Notes: generated by a model not told the origin, from the letters alone. Positions 1 through 9,722 are shown, counted from the stretch's first letter. The stretch: DNA of 64,000 nt from AC-50 sp035640455 (GCA_035640455.1 DASQWB010000017.1:1-64000); one strand, 5' to 3'. Made by a program: numbers and translations.

Positions 1-1
1 C

Positions 2-598
2 CTCACCGACCCGAAGCTCAAGGGCAAGGTGACGCTTCTCACCGAGTTCGGCGACACGATCGGGCTCGTCATGCTCGCGAACGGCGACGATCCCTCGAAC
101 GTGACGAAGGCCGGCTTCGACAAGGCTGTCTCGACGATCAAGAAGGCGGTCGACTCGGGCCAGATCCGCCAGTTCACCGGCAACGACTACGCGCCGCTCC
201 TCGCCAAGGGCGACGTCTGGGCGTGCTTCGCGTGGTCCGGCGATCTCGTACAGCTCCAGGCCGACCATCCCGGCCTCAAGTGGGTGCAGCCGAAGTCGGG
301 CTCGATGATCTGGACCGACAACATGCTCATCCCGAAGGGCGGCAACGTCTACACGGCCTCGACCTACATGAACTTCTACTACACGCCGAAGATCGCGGCC
401 GAGGTCGAGAACTACGTGAACTACATCTGCCCGGTCGCCGGCGCCGACAAGGTGCTCCGCAAGACCGACCCGTCGGTGGCGAACAACCACCTCATCTTCC
501 CGACGAGGAAGATGCTCGACAACGCCCACCAGATCGACTCGGACGCCGTGAACAACAAGAAGTACAAGCAGCAATTTCAGGCGCTGATCGGCGCTTAA
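2..598 (+). CDS. potD: Polyamine ABC transporter substrate-binding protein (PotD-like), 3' part
   Basis: This is the last 198 codons of an extracellular solute-binding protein of the spermidine/putrescine (PotD) family. The 5' end and signal peptide lie before the window. The readable part begins LTDPKLKG and contains the C-lobe pattern of the family: GNDYAPLLAKGDVW, AWSGDLVQL, an IPKGG stretch and a final YMNFYYTPKIAAEVENY segment. It is followed two bases later by two PotB/PotC-type permeases and then an amine-type flavin oxidase, which supports import of a polyamine or related amine. The ATPase gene (potA) is not in the window and may lie upstream. The family call is firm; the exact ligand is not visible. 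Confidence 0.88.
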   Translation, partial: LTDPKLKGKVTLLTEFGDTIGLVMLANGDDPSNVTKAGFDKAVSTIKKAVDSGQIRQFTGNDYAPLLAKGDVWACFAWSGDLVQLQADHPGLKWVQPKSGSMIWTDNMLIPKGGNVYTASTYMNFYYTPKIAAEVENYVNYICPVAGADKVLRKTDPSVANNHLIFPTRKMLDNAHQIDSDAVNNKKYKQQFQALIGA

Positions 599-600
599 GC

Positions 601-1455
601 TTGGCCTTTCTCCACCGCCACAAGTGGGTCACGCCGTATCTCCTGCTCCTGCCGGGGATGGCGTGGCTCGCCGTGTTCTTCCTCGTCCCGATGGTCTACC
701 TCGGGAAGACGTCGCTCGAGCAAGGGCTCTTCCCGATCTTCACCTTCAAGTGGGCGTGGGGGAACCTCCACGACGCGCTCTCGCTGTACCACACGCAGTT
801 CGTGCGCTCGTTCGAGTACGCAGGCCTCGCGACGGCGATCGCGCTCGTCGCGAGCTACCCGCTGGCGTACTGGATCGCCTTCCGGGGCGGGCGCTGGAAG
901 AACCTCTTCCTGCTGCTCGTCATCGCGCCCTTCTTCGTCACCTACCTGATCCGGACCCTCGCGTGGGAGACGATCCTCGCCGACGACGGCGTCGTCGCGA
1001 ACACGCTGCGGCACCTGCACCTGCTCGGCGCGAGCGGGCGGCTTTTGGCGACGTCGGTCGCCGTCGTGGCCGGGATCACCTACAACTTCCTGCCCTTCAT
1101 GGTGCTGCCGCTCTACGTCTCGCTCGAGCAGATCGACGGGCGGCTGATCGAGGCGGCGCAGGACCTCTACGCCTCGCGCTGGAAGGCGTTCGTGCGGGTG
1201 ACGCTGCCGCTCTCGCTGCCGGGCGTCTTCGCCGGGACGCTGCTGACGTTCATCCCCGCGGCGGGCGACTTCATCAACGCCCAGCTCCTCGGGACGCCGA
1301 AGCAGTACATGATCGGCAACGTCATCCAGTCGCAGTTCCTGGCGATCCGCGACTACCCGACCGCGGCCGCGCTCTCGTTCGTCCTGATGGCGATGATCCT
1401 CGTCGCGATCCTCGCGTACGCACGAATCCTCGGCACGGAGAAGCTGACCGGATGA
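601..1455 (+). CDS. potB: Polyamine ABC transporter permease (PotB-like)
   Basis: A 284-residue inner-membrane permease, one of the two membrane subunits of the PotABCD-type importer. The chosen start is TTG at 601, two bases after the binding-protein stop; the protein then opens with a short basic head (AFLHRHKW) and a first membrane segment (YLLLLPGMAWLAVFFLVP). About six hydrophobic segments are visible. The EAA loop that contacts the ATPase is at about residues 184-205 (EAAQDLYASRWKAFVRVTLP). The gene ends in an ATGA overlap with the next permease, so the two are translationally coupled. No strong ribosome site precedes the TTG, which also suggests coupling to the upstream gene. Confidence 0.88.
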   Translation: MAFLHRHKWVTPYLLLLPGMAWLAVFFLVPMVYLGKTSLEQGLFPIFTFKWAWGNLHDALSLYHTQFVRSFEYAGLATAIALVASYPLAYWIAFRGGRWKNLFLLLVIAPFFVTYLIRTLAWETILADDGVVANTLRHLHLLGASGRLLATSVAVVAGITYNFLPFMVLPLYVSLEQIDGRLIEAAQDLYASRWKAFVRVTLPLSLPGVFAGTLLTFIPAAGDFINAQLLGTPKQYMIGNVIQSQFLAIRDYPTAAALSFVLMAMILVAILAYARILGTEKLTG

Positions 1456-2300
1456 CCGCCGCCGCCGAGACCCTTCCGCGCCGCCGCTCGATCAGCCTCG
1501 GCTGGGTCCGCAACTACGTCCTGACGGTCTACGCGGCGCTCGCGCTCGTCTACCTGTTCCTGCCGATCGCCGTCGTGATCCTGTTCTCGTTCAACAACCC
1601 CGCCGGCCGGTTCAACTACACGTGGCAGGGCTTCACGCTGAAGAACTGGACGCACCCGCTGAACTACCCGGGGCTCTCGAGCGCGCTCAAGATCAGCATC
1701 GAGATAGCGATCGTGTCGAGCATCGTCGCCACGATCCTCGGGACGCTGATCGCGCTCGCACTCGTCCGCTACCGGTTCTGGGGCCGCGGCCTGACGAACC
1801 TGCTCATCTTCATGCCGATGACGACGCCGGAGGTCGTGATGGGGGCGTCGCTCCTCGCCCTTTTCGTCGGCCGCAATGTGGCGCTCGGCTTCGTGACGAT
1901 CTTCATCGCGCACGTGATGTTCAACATCTCGTACGTCGTCGTGACCGTGAAGGCGCGCCTGGTGGGCTTCGACCGGCACCTCGAGGAGGCGGCGATGGAC
2001 CTCGGCGCGAACGAGTGGACGACCTTTCAGAAGGTGACGCTGCCGCTGATCGCGCCGGGGATCATGGCGGCGGGGCTGCTCGCGTTCGCGCTCTCGGTCG
2101 ACGACTTCGTGATCACCTACTTCAACGCGGGCTCGACGACGACGTTCCCCTTGTTCGTCTGGGGCGCGGCGCGCGTCGCGCTGCCGCCGCAGATCAACGT
2201 CATCGGGACGGCGATCTTCGTCGTCGCCGTCGGCGGCATGCTCGCGAACATCGTCTTCCAGAACACGCGGGCTCGGAGGGCGGGGTTAGCGAAGGAGTAG
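1452..2300 (+). CDS. potC: Polyamine ABC transporter permease (PotC-like)
   Basis: A 282-residue permease, the second membrane subunit of the importer. The start ATG at 1452 overlaps the stop of the preceding permease. The protein has a cytoplasmic head of about 20 residues, a first membrane segment (LTVYAALALVYLFLPIAVVI), the SFNNP motif typical of PotC proteins just after it, and an EAA loop near residues 177-200 (EEAAMDLGANEWTTFQKVTLP). Near the C terminus the SVDDFVITYF segment is a PotC hallmark. The stop at 2298-2300 lies immediately before the flavin oxidase, and the last codons contain AAGGAG, which probably serves as the ribosome site of that gene. Confidence 0.9.
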   Translation: MTAAAETLPRRRSISLGWVRNYVLTVYAALALVYLFLPIAVVILFSFNNPAGRFNYTWQGFTLKNWTHPLNYPGLSSALKISIEIAIVSSIVATILGTLIALALVRYRFWGRGLTNLLIFMPMTTPEVVMGASLLALFVGRNVALGFVTIFIAHVMFNISYVVVTVKARLVGFDRHLEEAAMDLGANEWTTFQKVTLPLIAPGIMAAGLLAFALSVDDFVITYFNAGSTTTFPLFVWGAARVALPPQINVIGTAIFVVAVGGMLANIVFQNTRARRAGLAKE

Positions 2301-2308
2301 TCCCGCGG

Positions 2309-3667
2309 CTGCCGCCGTGGTGGCTCGACGAGGCGGGCGAGGTCGAGGAGGCGCCGCCGCTCGAGGGCGACGCCGAGGCGGACGTCGCCGTCGTGGGCGG
2401 GGGGTACACCGGGCTGTGGGCCGCTTTGGCCGTGCTCGAGCGCGAGCCGTCGGCGCGTGTCGTCGTGCTCGAGGCCGAGACCTGCGGCGCCGGGCCGAGC
2501 GGACGCAACGGCGGCTTCTGCCACGGCTACTGGTCGCACCTCGCCTCGCTGCGGGAGGTCGTCGGCGATGCTGGCGCACTCGAGGTGGCGCGGGCGGCGG
2601 AGCGCATCATCCCCGCCGTCCGGGCGCTCGAGGACGACGTCTGGCTGCGGGAGGGCGGCTACCTGAAGGTGTCCGCGGCGCCGGCGCAGGACGCGGCGAT
2701 CGACCGTGCGGTCGAGGCCGCGCGCGCAGTCGGCGCCGACGAAGAGGTCGTGCCGCTCTCGCGGGACGAGGTGGCCGCGCGGATCCGGTCGCCGGTCTTC
2801 CGCAAGGGCGTCTTCTTCCGCGACGGCGCGACCGTGCAGCCCGCGCGGCTCGTGCGCGCGCTCCGCGCCGAGGTGCTGAGGTCGGCGGCGCTGCACGAGC
2901 GGACGCCGGTGACGGCCGTCGAGCCGGGGGTGCTGACGACGCCGCGGGGGCGCGTCCGCGCGCCTGAGATCGTCGTCGCGACGAACGCCTGGATGACCGG
3001 CTGGCGGCCGCTGCGCGGCCGCGTCACCAACTTCGGCTCCTATGTCGTCCTCACCGAGCCCGTGCCGGAGGTCCTCGAGCGGATCGGCTGGACGGGCGGC
3101 GAGGCGGTCGCCGACGGCCGCATGTTCCTGCACTACTTCCGGACGACGAACGACGGCCGCGTCCTGATGGGGAGCGGCTCGGGGCCCATCGGCTTCGGCG
3201 GCCGCGTCGACGAGCGCTTCTCCCGCGACCGCCCGACGGCGATGCGGGCCGAGGCGGGCTTGCGGCGGCTCCTGCCGGACCTCGCCGCGGCGCGCGTGGA
3301 GCGGGCGTGGGGCGGGCCGATCGACGTGTCCGCCGACCACCTGCCCTTCTTCGGCACCGTCCCCGGCCAGCGTGTCCACTACGGCGCCGGCTACTCGGGC
3401 CACGGCGTCGGGCCGAGCTGGCTCGGTGGCCAGATCCTCGCCTCGCTCGCGACGGGCCGCGACGACGAGTGGACGTCGCAGCCGCTTGCGACGCGGCGTG
3501 TTCCGCACCTTCCGCCGGAGCCGCTGACGCGGATCGGCGGCGGCCTCGTCCGCGCGGCGATCATGGCCTGCGAGGCGGCAGAGGAGGAAGACCGTCGGCC
3601 GCCGCTCGCCGCCCGCGCGGCCGCGACGCTCCCGCGCCTCCTGGGCATGCAGATCGGCACGCGCTAG
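2309..3667 (+). CDS. FAD-dependent amine oxidoreductase (PuuB/DAO family)
   Basis: A flavoprotein of the D-amino-acid-oxidase fold, closest in architecture to gamma-glutamylputrescine oxidases. The FAD-binding motif VAVVGGGYTGLWAA sits near residue 27, followed by a LEAETCGAGPSGRNGGFC stretch typical of the family and a C-terminal GYSGHGVGPSWLGG motif that closes the FAD site. Its place directly behind polyamine transporter genes suggests oxidation of an imported polyamine or its glutamylated form. No ATG, GTG or TTG exists in frame between the potC end and the FAD motif. The best start is CTG at 2309, eleven bases after AAGGAG (2292-2297), giving about 452 residues. The start is therefore inferred; the family is clear. 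Confidence 0.85.
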   Translation: MPPWWLDEAGEVEEAPPLEGDAEADVAVVGGGYTGLWAALAVLEREPSARVVVLEAETCGAGPSGRNGGFCHGYWSHLASLREVVGDAGALEVARAAERIIPAVRALEDDVWLREGGYLKVSAAPAQDAAIDRAVEAARAVGADEEVVPLSRDEVAARIRSPVFRKGVFFRDGATVQPARLVRALRAEVLRSAALHERTPVTAVEPGVLTTPRGRVRAPEIVVATNAWMTGWRPLRGRVTNFGSYVVLTEPVPEVLERIGWTGGEAVADGRMFLHYFRTTNDGRVLMGSGSGPIGFGGRVDERFSRDRPTAMRAEAGLRRLLPDLAAARVERAWGGPIDVSADHLPFFGTVPGQRVHYGAGYSGHGVGPSWLGGQILASLATGRDDEWTSQPLATRRVPHLPPEPLTRIGGGLVRAAIMACEAAEEEDRRPPLAARAAATLPRLLGMQIGTR

Positions 3668-3670
3668 CAT
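3665..3670 (+). promoter_or_regulatory. -10 element TAGCAT, probable leaderless transcript
   Basis: TAGCAT lies seven bases before the ATG at 3678 and overlaps the stop codon of the upstream flavin oxidase gene. The TANNNT box and short gap match many other starts in this window. Confidence 0.5.
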
Positions 3671-3677
3671 CGAGCCG

Positions 3678-3827
3678 ATGGTCGTGGCGATGATCGTCAT
3701 CTGCTGCGCCCCGTGGCTCGTCTCGATCGGATGGATCGTCCACCGGCACGGCCTCCGCGTCCTCTTTCCGCAGAACGACGTGCCAGTGTCGTTCGCCGAC
3801 TTGCAGCGCCGCTCGACGGTGTCCTGA
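3678..3827 (+). CDS. Small membrane protein, 49 residues, unknown function
   Basis: A short open frame encodes a 49-residue protein with an N-terminal hydrophobic stretch (VVAMIVICCAPWLVSIGWIV) that could cross the membrane once, a short basic turn (HRHGLR) and a polar tail. It is preceded at a seven-base distance by TAGCAT, the same start architecture as many clear genes nearby, and it begins ten bases after the flavin oxidase stop. I do not recognise a family. The start context and the clean membrane segment make it a reasonable small gene, but the length leaves room for chance. Confidence 0.5.
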   Translation: MVVAMIVICCAPWLVSIGWIVHRHGLRVLFPQNDVPVSFADLQRRSTVS

Positions 3828-3919
3828 CGGTCACGTTCTTTCCCCGGCGGTGACTGTCACGTGACAGTCACCGGTGGCCGGAAGAGCCACGCCCGCCCGT
3901 GACACCGCTACACCGGCGG

Positions 3920-3925
3920 TACGCT
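3920..3925 (+). promoter_or_regulatory. -10 element TACGCT before the HMG-CoA lyase gene
   Basis: TACGCT ends eight bases before the ATG at 3934, consistent with a leaderless or nearly leaderless transcript. Upstream, a dyad GTGACTGTCAC/GTGACAGTCAC (about 3850-3870) is a possible operator. Confidence 0.45.
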
Positions 3926-3933
3926 GGCGACGG

Positions 3934-4839
3934 ATGCACGTCACGATCTGCGATGTCGGCCCGCGTGACGGGCTCCAGAACGAGGCTGAGACGCTCGAGC
4001 CTCGGCTCCGCGCGGAGCTTGTCAACCGCCTCGCGGCGGCCGGCCTGCGGCGGATCGAGGCGGCGAGCTTCGTCCGCCCCGACCGCGTGCCGCAGATGGC
4101 CGGGGCCGAAGAGGTCGTGGCCGCGATCGACAGGGCCGAAAGCGTCGAGTACTCGGGCCTCGTCCTCAACGAACAGGGCTACGAGCGCCTCCTCGACACG
4201 GCGCTCGACCGCGTGAACTGCACTCTCGCCGCGACGGAGACCTTCAACCGCCGCAACGGCAACGCCTCCCTCGAGGATGCGCTCGCGCGCGTGCTCGCGA
4301 TCCTCGCGCGGTCGGAGCGGCCGACGACGGTGACGATCTCGGTCTCGTTCGGCTGCCCCTTCGAGGGCCGGGTTGATCCCGGCGGCGTGGCCGAGCTGGC
4401 CGAGCGGCTCGGCACCGAGGCCGATGAGGTCGTCCTCGCCGACACGATCGGCGTCGCGACGCCGCGGCAGGTCCGCGACCTCCTCGAGCGCGTGCGGCCC
4501 GTCGGCGTCCACCTGCACAACACCCGCAACACAGGGTTCGCCAACGCCTACACGGCGCTCGAGGCGGGCGTGCGGCTGTTCGACGCCTCCGTCGGCGGGC
4601 TCGGCGGCTGCCCCTTCGCGCCCCGCGCCACCGGCAACGTCGCGACCGAGGATCTCGTCTACCTGCTCGAGGGCGACGGGGTCGAGACGGGGATCGACCT
4701 CGACGAGCTGATCCGCGTCTCCGAGTGGCTGGAGGGCCTGCTCGGCCGCCAGCTTCCGGGCCAGGTCTACCGCGCCGGCGGCTTCCCGAGCCGGACGACC
4801 CCCGCGGCTGAGAGCTCGGCGACCTCCGCCTCCGCGTAG
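3934..4839 (+). CDS. Hydroxymethylglutaryl-CoA lyase family protein
   Basis: A 301-residue TIM-barrel lyase of the HMG-CoA lyase/DRE-TIM superfamily, which splits HMG-CoA into acetyl-CoA and acetoacetate. The first strand carries VGPRDGLQNE with the catalytic Arg and metal-binding Asp (residues about 9-18). The metal-ligand His pair is in VHLHNT near residue 193, and the signature loop GGLGGCPFAPRATGN with the active-site Cys is near residue 221. Usual length is about 300, so the gene is complete. It converges on a class III CoA-transferase gene, overlapping it by 73 bases. That pair could activate and cleave an HMG-like acid, or serve leucine breakdown. The family is certain; the precise acyl-CoA is not. 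Confidence 0.92.
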   Translation: MHVTICDVGPRDGLQNEAETLEPRLRAELVNRLAAAGLRRIEAASFVRPDRVPQMAGAEEVVAAIDRAESVEYSGLVLNEQGYERLLDTALDRVNCTLAATETFNRRNGNASLEDALARVLAILARSERPTTVTISVSFGCPFEGRVDPGGVAELAERLGTEADEVVLADTIGVATPRQVRDLLERVRPVGVHLHNTRNTGFANAYTALEAGVRLFDASVGGLGGCPFAPRATGNVATEDLVYLLEGDGVETGIDLDELIRVSEWLEGLLGRQLPGQVYRAGGFPSRTTPAAESSATSASA

Positions 4840-5963
4840 CCGGCCTCCGCCAGCACCTCGGCGCTGTGCTCACCGAGCGCGGGCGCGCCGAAGCGATGCG
4901 GCACGCGCTCGCCCTCGAACCAGAGCGGTGGCGCGACCGTCGTGTACGAGCCGAGGTCCTGGAGGAGGCGGAGAGCTTCCGTCTGCTCGTGCCGAGCGAC
5001 CTCGCCAACGTCCTGGACGGGCGTCGCCGGCACGCCCGCGCGGGAGAGCCGGTCGAACCAGGTCGCCCGCGGCTCGGCGGCGAAGCGGGCTGCCAGGAGC
5101 GGCACCAAGGCCTCGCGATGCTCGACCCGCGCCGGGTTCGTCGCGAAGCGCTCGTCGGCGTGAAGCTCCGGCAGGTCGAGCGCCTCGCAGAGCGCCGCGA
5201 AGAGCCGGTCGTTCGGGGCCGCCACCATCAGTTCGCCGTCGGCCGCCGCGAAGGCCTGGTAGGGGACGATCGCCGGATAGGCGGTGCCGTGCCGGCCGGG
5301 AACGACGCCCGTCGCGAGATAGCCGGTGACGTGGTACGGGAGGAGGCCGACCGCCGCCTCGAAGAGCGACACCTCGACGATGCGCCCGCGGCCGGTCGCG
5401 TCGCGCTCGCGGAGCGCGGCGAGGATCCCGAGCGCGGCCCACAGCCCCGTCCCTTGGTCGACGAGCGACGCGCCGGAGCGGACGCCGGGGCGGTCGGGCT
5501 CGCCGGTCACGCTGACGATTCCCGCGAACGCCTGCATCAACGGGTCGTAGCCGGGCAGCTCACGCAGCGGCCCGCGGCTCCCGAACGCGCCGATCGAGCA
5601 ATAGACGAGCTGCTCGTTGCGCGCCCGCAGCGCCTCCGGCCCGAGTCCGCGCCGCTCCGCGAGCCCCGGCCGCAGCGACTGGACGAAGACGTCGGCGCGG
5701 TCGGCGAGCCGCAGCAGCGCCTCGAGCGCACGCGGGTCGGACAGGTCGAGCGCGAGCGACCGCTTGCCCGCGTTCGCGCACAGGAACATGACGCCCTCGC
5801 CGTTCCACGCCGGCACCCAGGCGCGGGTCTCGTCACCGCCGTCCGCGCGCTCGACCTTCACGACATCGGCGCCGAACGCGCTCAGGATCTCCGTGCAGTA
5901 GGGCCCGGCCAGCGATGAGGTGATGTCGAGGACGCGGATCCCCTCGAGCGGCCGAAAGCTCAT
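4767..5963 (-). CDS. CaiB/BaiF class III CoA-transferase
   Basis: A 398-residue CoA-transferase of family III. The N terminus has the standard LEGIRVLDIT start and the CoA-binding stretch GPYCTEILSAFGADVVKVE. The catalytic Asp is most likely in SLVDQGTGLWAALG near residue 169. The length matches the family. The start ATG at 5963 is preceded six bases away by TACCAT. The 3' end overlaps the HMG-CoA lyase gene on the other strand by 73 bases, an unusually deep convergent overlap. Some family members (for example human SUGCT) move CoA from succinyl-CoA to HMG or glutarate, so partnership with the neighbouring lyase is an attractive inference, not shown by the sequence. Confidence 0.92.
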   Translation of the reverse strand: MSFRPLEGIRVLDITSSLAGPYCTEILSAFGADVVKVERADGGDETRAWVPAWNGEGVMFLCANAGKRSLALDLSDPRALEALLRLADRADVFVQSLRPGLAERRGLGPEALRARNEQLVYCSIGAFGSRGPLRELPGYDPLMQAFAGIVSVTGEPDRPGVRSGASLVDQGTGLWAALGILAALRERDATGRGRIVEVSLFEAAVGLLPYHVTGYLATGVVPGRHGTAYPAIVPYQAFAAADGELMVAAPNDRLFAALCEALDLPELHADERFATNPARVEHREALVPLLAARFAAEPRATWFDRLSRAGVPATPVQDVGEVARHEQTEALRLLQDLGSYTTVAPPLWFEGERVPHRFGAPALGEHSAEVLAEAGYAEAEVAELSAAGVVRLGKPPAR

Positions 5964-5969
5964 CGGGCG

Positions 5970-5975
5970 ATGGTA
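5970..5975 (-). promoter_or_regulatory. -10 element TACCAT before the CoA-transferase gene
   Basis: On the minus strand TACCAT is followed by six bases and then the ATG at 5963, the leaderless pattern of this window. Confidence 0.5.
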
Positions 5976-6018
5976 CGGCGGTCGCGGAGACTCGGCGCTG
6001 TGAGAAGCTAGAGGCCCC

Positions 6019-6612
6019 GTGAGCCGCGGAAGCGCGCCCGAATCGCTCTGCGCAGACGTCCTCGACGGGCTCGAGCGCGTCGGGATGCCCGCCTACCTCG
6101 TCGACCGCCACGGCCGGATCCGCTGGCTCAACGCAGCCTTCCTCTCGCTCCTCGGCGACGCCCGCGGCCGGCTGCTCTCGTCGCTCGCCGCGCCCGACCA
6201 CGTCCAGCGGTCGCGCGAGCAGCTCGCGCGGAAGCTCGTCGGCGGCCGGAGCCGCACGGACTTCGAGATCGACGTCATCGACCGCCATGGCGGCCGGACC
6301 CCGATCTCCGTCAGCTCCGTCCCAGTCCGCCACGGCCGCGACGTCGTCGGCGTCTTCGGCGTCGCCACCCCGTGCCAGCGGCCGGGCGCTCCGGCTCGCC
6401 TCGCCGAGCTGGAGCGCGAGCCGAGCCTGACGCCACGGCAGCACGAGGTGCTCACGCTACTCGCCGACGGAACCTCGACCGAGGAGATCGCCGCGGCGCT
6501 CGGGCTCTCCGACGAGACGGTGCGGAACCACATCCGCCAGCTCCTGCGGCGGCTCGGCGTCCACTCCCGGCTCGCGGCGGTCGCCTACGCACGGCGGCAC
6601 GGTCTCCTCTGA
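6019..6612 (+). CDS. PAS domain LuxR-type transcription regulator
   Basis: A 197-residue one-component regulator. Residues about 10-120 form a PAS sensor domain (GMPAYLVDRHGRIRWLNAAF, then DFEIDVIDRHGGRTPISVS and VVGVFGVA). Residues about 135-195 form a LuxR/GerE helix-turn-helix (LTPRQHEVLTLLADGTSTEE, ALGLSDETVRNHIRQLLRRL). There is no receiver or kinase domain, so a small ligand or redox cue sensed by PAS probably controls DNA binding. The start is GTG at 6019. It is divergent from the CoA-transferase gene across 55 bases, so it may regulate that gene; this is inferred from position only. Confidence 0.88.
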   Translation: MSRGSAPESLCADVLDGLERVGMPAYLVDRHGRIRWLNAAFLSLLGDARGRLLSSLAAPDHVQRSREQLARKLVGGRSRTDFEIDVIDRHGGRTPISVSSVPVRHGRDVVGVFGVATPCQRPGAPARLAELEREPSLTPRQHEVLTLLADGTSTEEIAAALGLSDETVRNHIRQLLRRLGVHSRLAAVAYARRHGLL

Positions 6613-6736
6613 CGATGTAACCCGCGCGGGTCACGCCGCGCCGCGCCTGCAGGTTCAGAGTTCAGGTGGCTGCGCGCGGTTCGGCCTCCGCGGCACCCGA
6701 CAGCCGCTCGACCGCGGCCGGCGCTCCCACCGGCAC

Positions 6737-6776
6737 CGCTAAGAGGGCCGCAGCTCTCAGCGGTCGCAGCCTTTTT
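6737..6776 (+). terminator. Possible Rho-independent terminator
   Basis: An imperfect stem CGCTAAGAG/CTCTCAGCG is followed nine bases later by a run of five T (6772-6776). The gap before the T run is long, so this is a weak candidate for the end of the PAS-LuxR transcript. Confidence 0.3.
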
Positions 6777-6803
6777 GCGTCCGTGTCGGCCGGAGGCGAG
6801 ACC

Positions 6804-6809
6804 TACACT
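6804..6809 (+). promoter_or_regulatory. -10 element TACACT before the DUF421 gene
   Basis: TACACT lies five bases before ATT at 6815, the inferred start. The same hexamer stands before phoH. It helps place the start of a gene that has no usual start codon at its N terminus. Confidence 0.42.
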
Positions 6810-6814
6810 TCGTC

Positions 6815-7342
6815 ATTCACACGAGCCTCGTCAGCTTCGGCCTCGCCGACAAGACCGTCCGCACGCTCGCGGTCTATCTCACGCTCGTCGTCCTGATCCA
6901 CCTCGCCGGCAAGCGCGAGCTCGCGCAGCTGAACTCCTTCGACCTCGTCGTCCTCCTGCTCCTCTCGAACGTCGTCCAGAACGCGATCATCGGGAACGAC
7001 AACTCGCTGCTCGGCGGGCTCTTCGGCGCCCTGGTGCTCGTCGCCGGCAACTACTTCCTCGTCCGCTTCGCATTCTTCCACCCGCGGTTCGGGCGGACGC
7101 TCCAGGGCCGCTCGACGACCCTCGTCGAGGACGGTCGCGTCGACCACCGAGCGCTGCGCCGCGAGCTGATCTCGCGCCCGCAGCTCGCCGCCGCGCTGCG
7201 GCGAGAGGGCCTCGACGGGATCGACGAGGCCGAGCAGGTCGTGCTCGACCCCGAGGGCACCTTCACGCCGACGAAGAAGTCGGCGCCGACGCTCGAGGAC
7301 GTCCTCGCGCGCCTGGACCGGATCGAGCGCAGGCTCGGCTGA
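6815..7342 (+). CDS. DUF421 (YetF-like) membrane protein, probable ATT start
   Basis: A protein of about 175 residues of the YetF/DUF421 family, membrane proteins of unclear role in Bacillus sporulation and other bacteria. It shows two to three membrane segments (LAVYLTLVVLIHLAG, LVVLLLLSNVVQNAIIG, LFGALVLVAGNYFLV), the family motif GKRELAQLNSFDLVVLLLLS and a cytoplasmic C domain starting near GRSTTLVEDG. The conserved N-terminal part begins around base 6820, but no ATG, GTG or TTG is present in frame until 7034, which would delete the first membrane segments. ATT at 6815, five bases behind TACACT, is the most likely start. The family is clear; the start is inferred, and a 5' sequence error is possible. 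Confidence 0.75.
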   Translation: MHTSLVSFGLADKTVRTLAVYLTLVVLIHLAGKRELAQLNSFDLVVLLLLSNVVQNAIIGNDNSLLGGLFGALVLVAGNYFLVRFAFFHPRFGRTLQGRSTTLVEDGRVDHRALRRELISRPQLAAALRREGLDGIDEAEQVVLDPEGTFTPTKKSAPTLEDVLARLDRIERRLG

Positions 7343-7419
7343 GGCGCCGACTCGGCGGCGCCGACCATCAGGACGCGCGGGCTCTGCCCGTGCGTCCGTC
7401 TGCAACGACCGGTCCAGCC
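7343..7419 (+). repeat. Dispersed repeat family A, copy 1
   Basis: About 75 bases made of two hairpins: GGCGCCGACTCGGCGGCGCC, then GGACGCGCGGGC facing GCCCGTGCGTCC, followed by a shared tail GTCTGCAACGACCGGTC. It starts directly after the DUF421 stop codon. Four more copies lie at 11241, 12061 (inverted), 12880 (inverted) and 50719 (inverted, shorter). Confidence 0.85.
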
Positions 7420-7460
7420 AATCGGAGTCATCTCGAACCGGCTCAGAGCCCGTGCGCGGG

Positions 7461-7466
7461 TACGGT
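7461..7466 (+). promoter_or_regulatory. -10 element TACGGT before the DUF255 gene
   Basis: TACGGT is followed by six bases and the ATG at 7473, the leaderless arrangement; no ribosome site could fit between. Confidence 0.5.
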
Positions 7467-7472
7467 GCCCGT

Positions 7473-9359
<1,887 letters not shown>

Positions 9360-9368
9360 ACTTGCGTC

Positions 9369-9722
9369 GTGGAGGAGCGGCTCGCGCGGACGGCTCGCAA
9401 CGAGAGCCTCTTCCGGGAGGTCAACGACCGGATCGAGGAGCTCTCGAAGAACGTGGAGGCGCAGGGGATCGCGCCCGAGGGCGGCCTGATCGAGTTCCAC
9501 TGTGAGTGCGGGCGAGAGGACTGCACAGAGCGCATGCGGATGACAGTCGCCGAGTACGAGCGCGTTCGCTCCGACAACGACCGCTTCGCGGTCGTCCCCG
9601 GGCACGAGACGCCGAAGATGGAGGCCGTCGTCGAGGCGGGGGACCGCTTCGTCGTCGTCGACAAGCTCCCCGAGGCCGAGCCGCTCGTCGGCGCCGACGG
9701 GAAGCCGCGCAGCGGCTCGTAG
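9369..9722 (+). CDS. Conserved hypothetical protein with CECGREDC motif
   Basis: A 117-residue soluble protein. The N-terminal third looks helical (ARNESLFREVNDRIEELSKN). The middle carries HCECGREDCTERM, with three Cys and a His that could bind a metal ion, and the C-terminal third is acidic and strand-rich. I associate this layout with a small conserved protein of actinobacteria without known function. The GTG start is fixed by TAGACT six bases upstream. It ends 27 bases before a small membrane protein gene. No function is claimed beyond possible metal binding. Confidence 0.75.
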   Translation: MEERLARTARNESLFREVNDRIEELSKNVEAQGIAPEGGLIEFHCECGREDCTERMRMTVAEYERVRSDNDRFAVVPGHETPKMEAVVEAGDRFVVVDKLPEAEPLVGADGKPRSGS

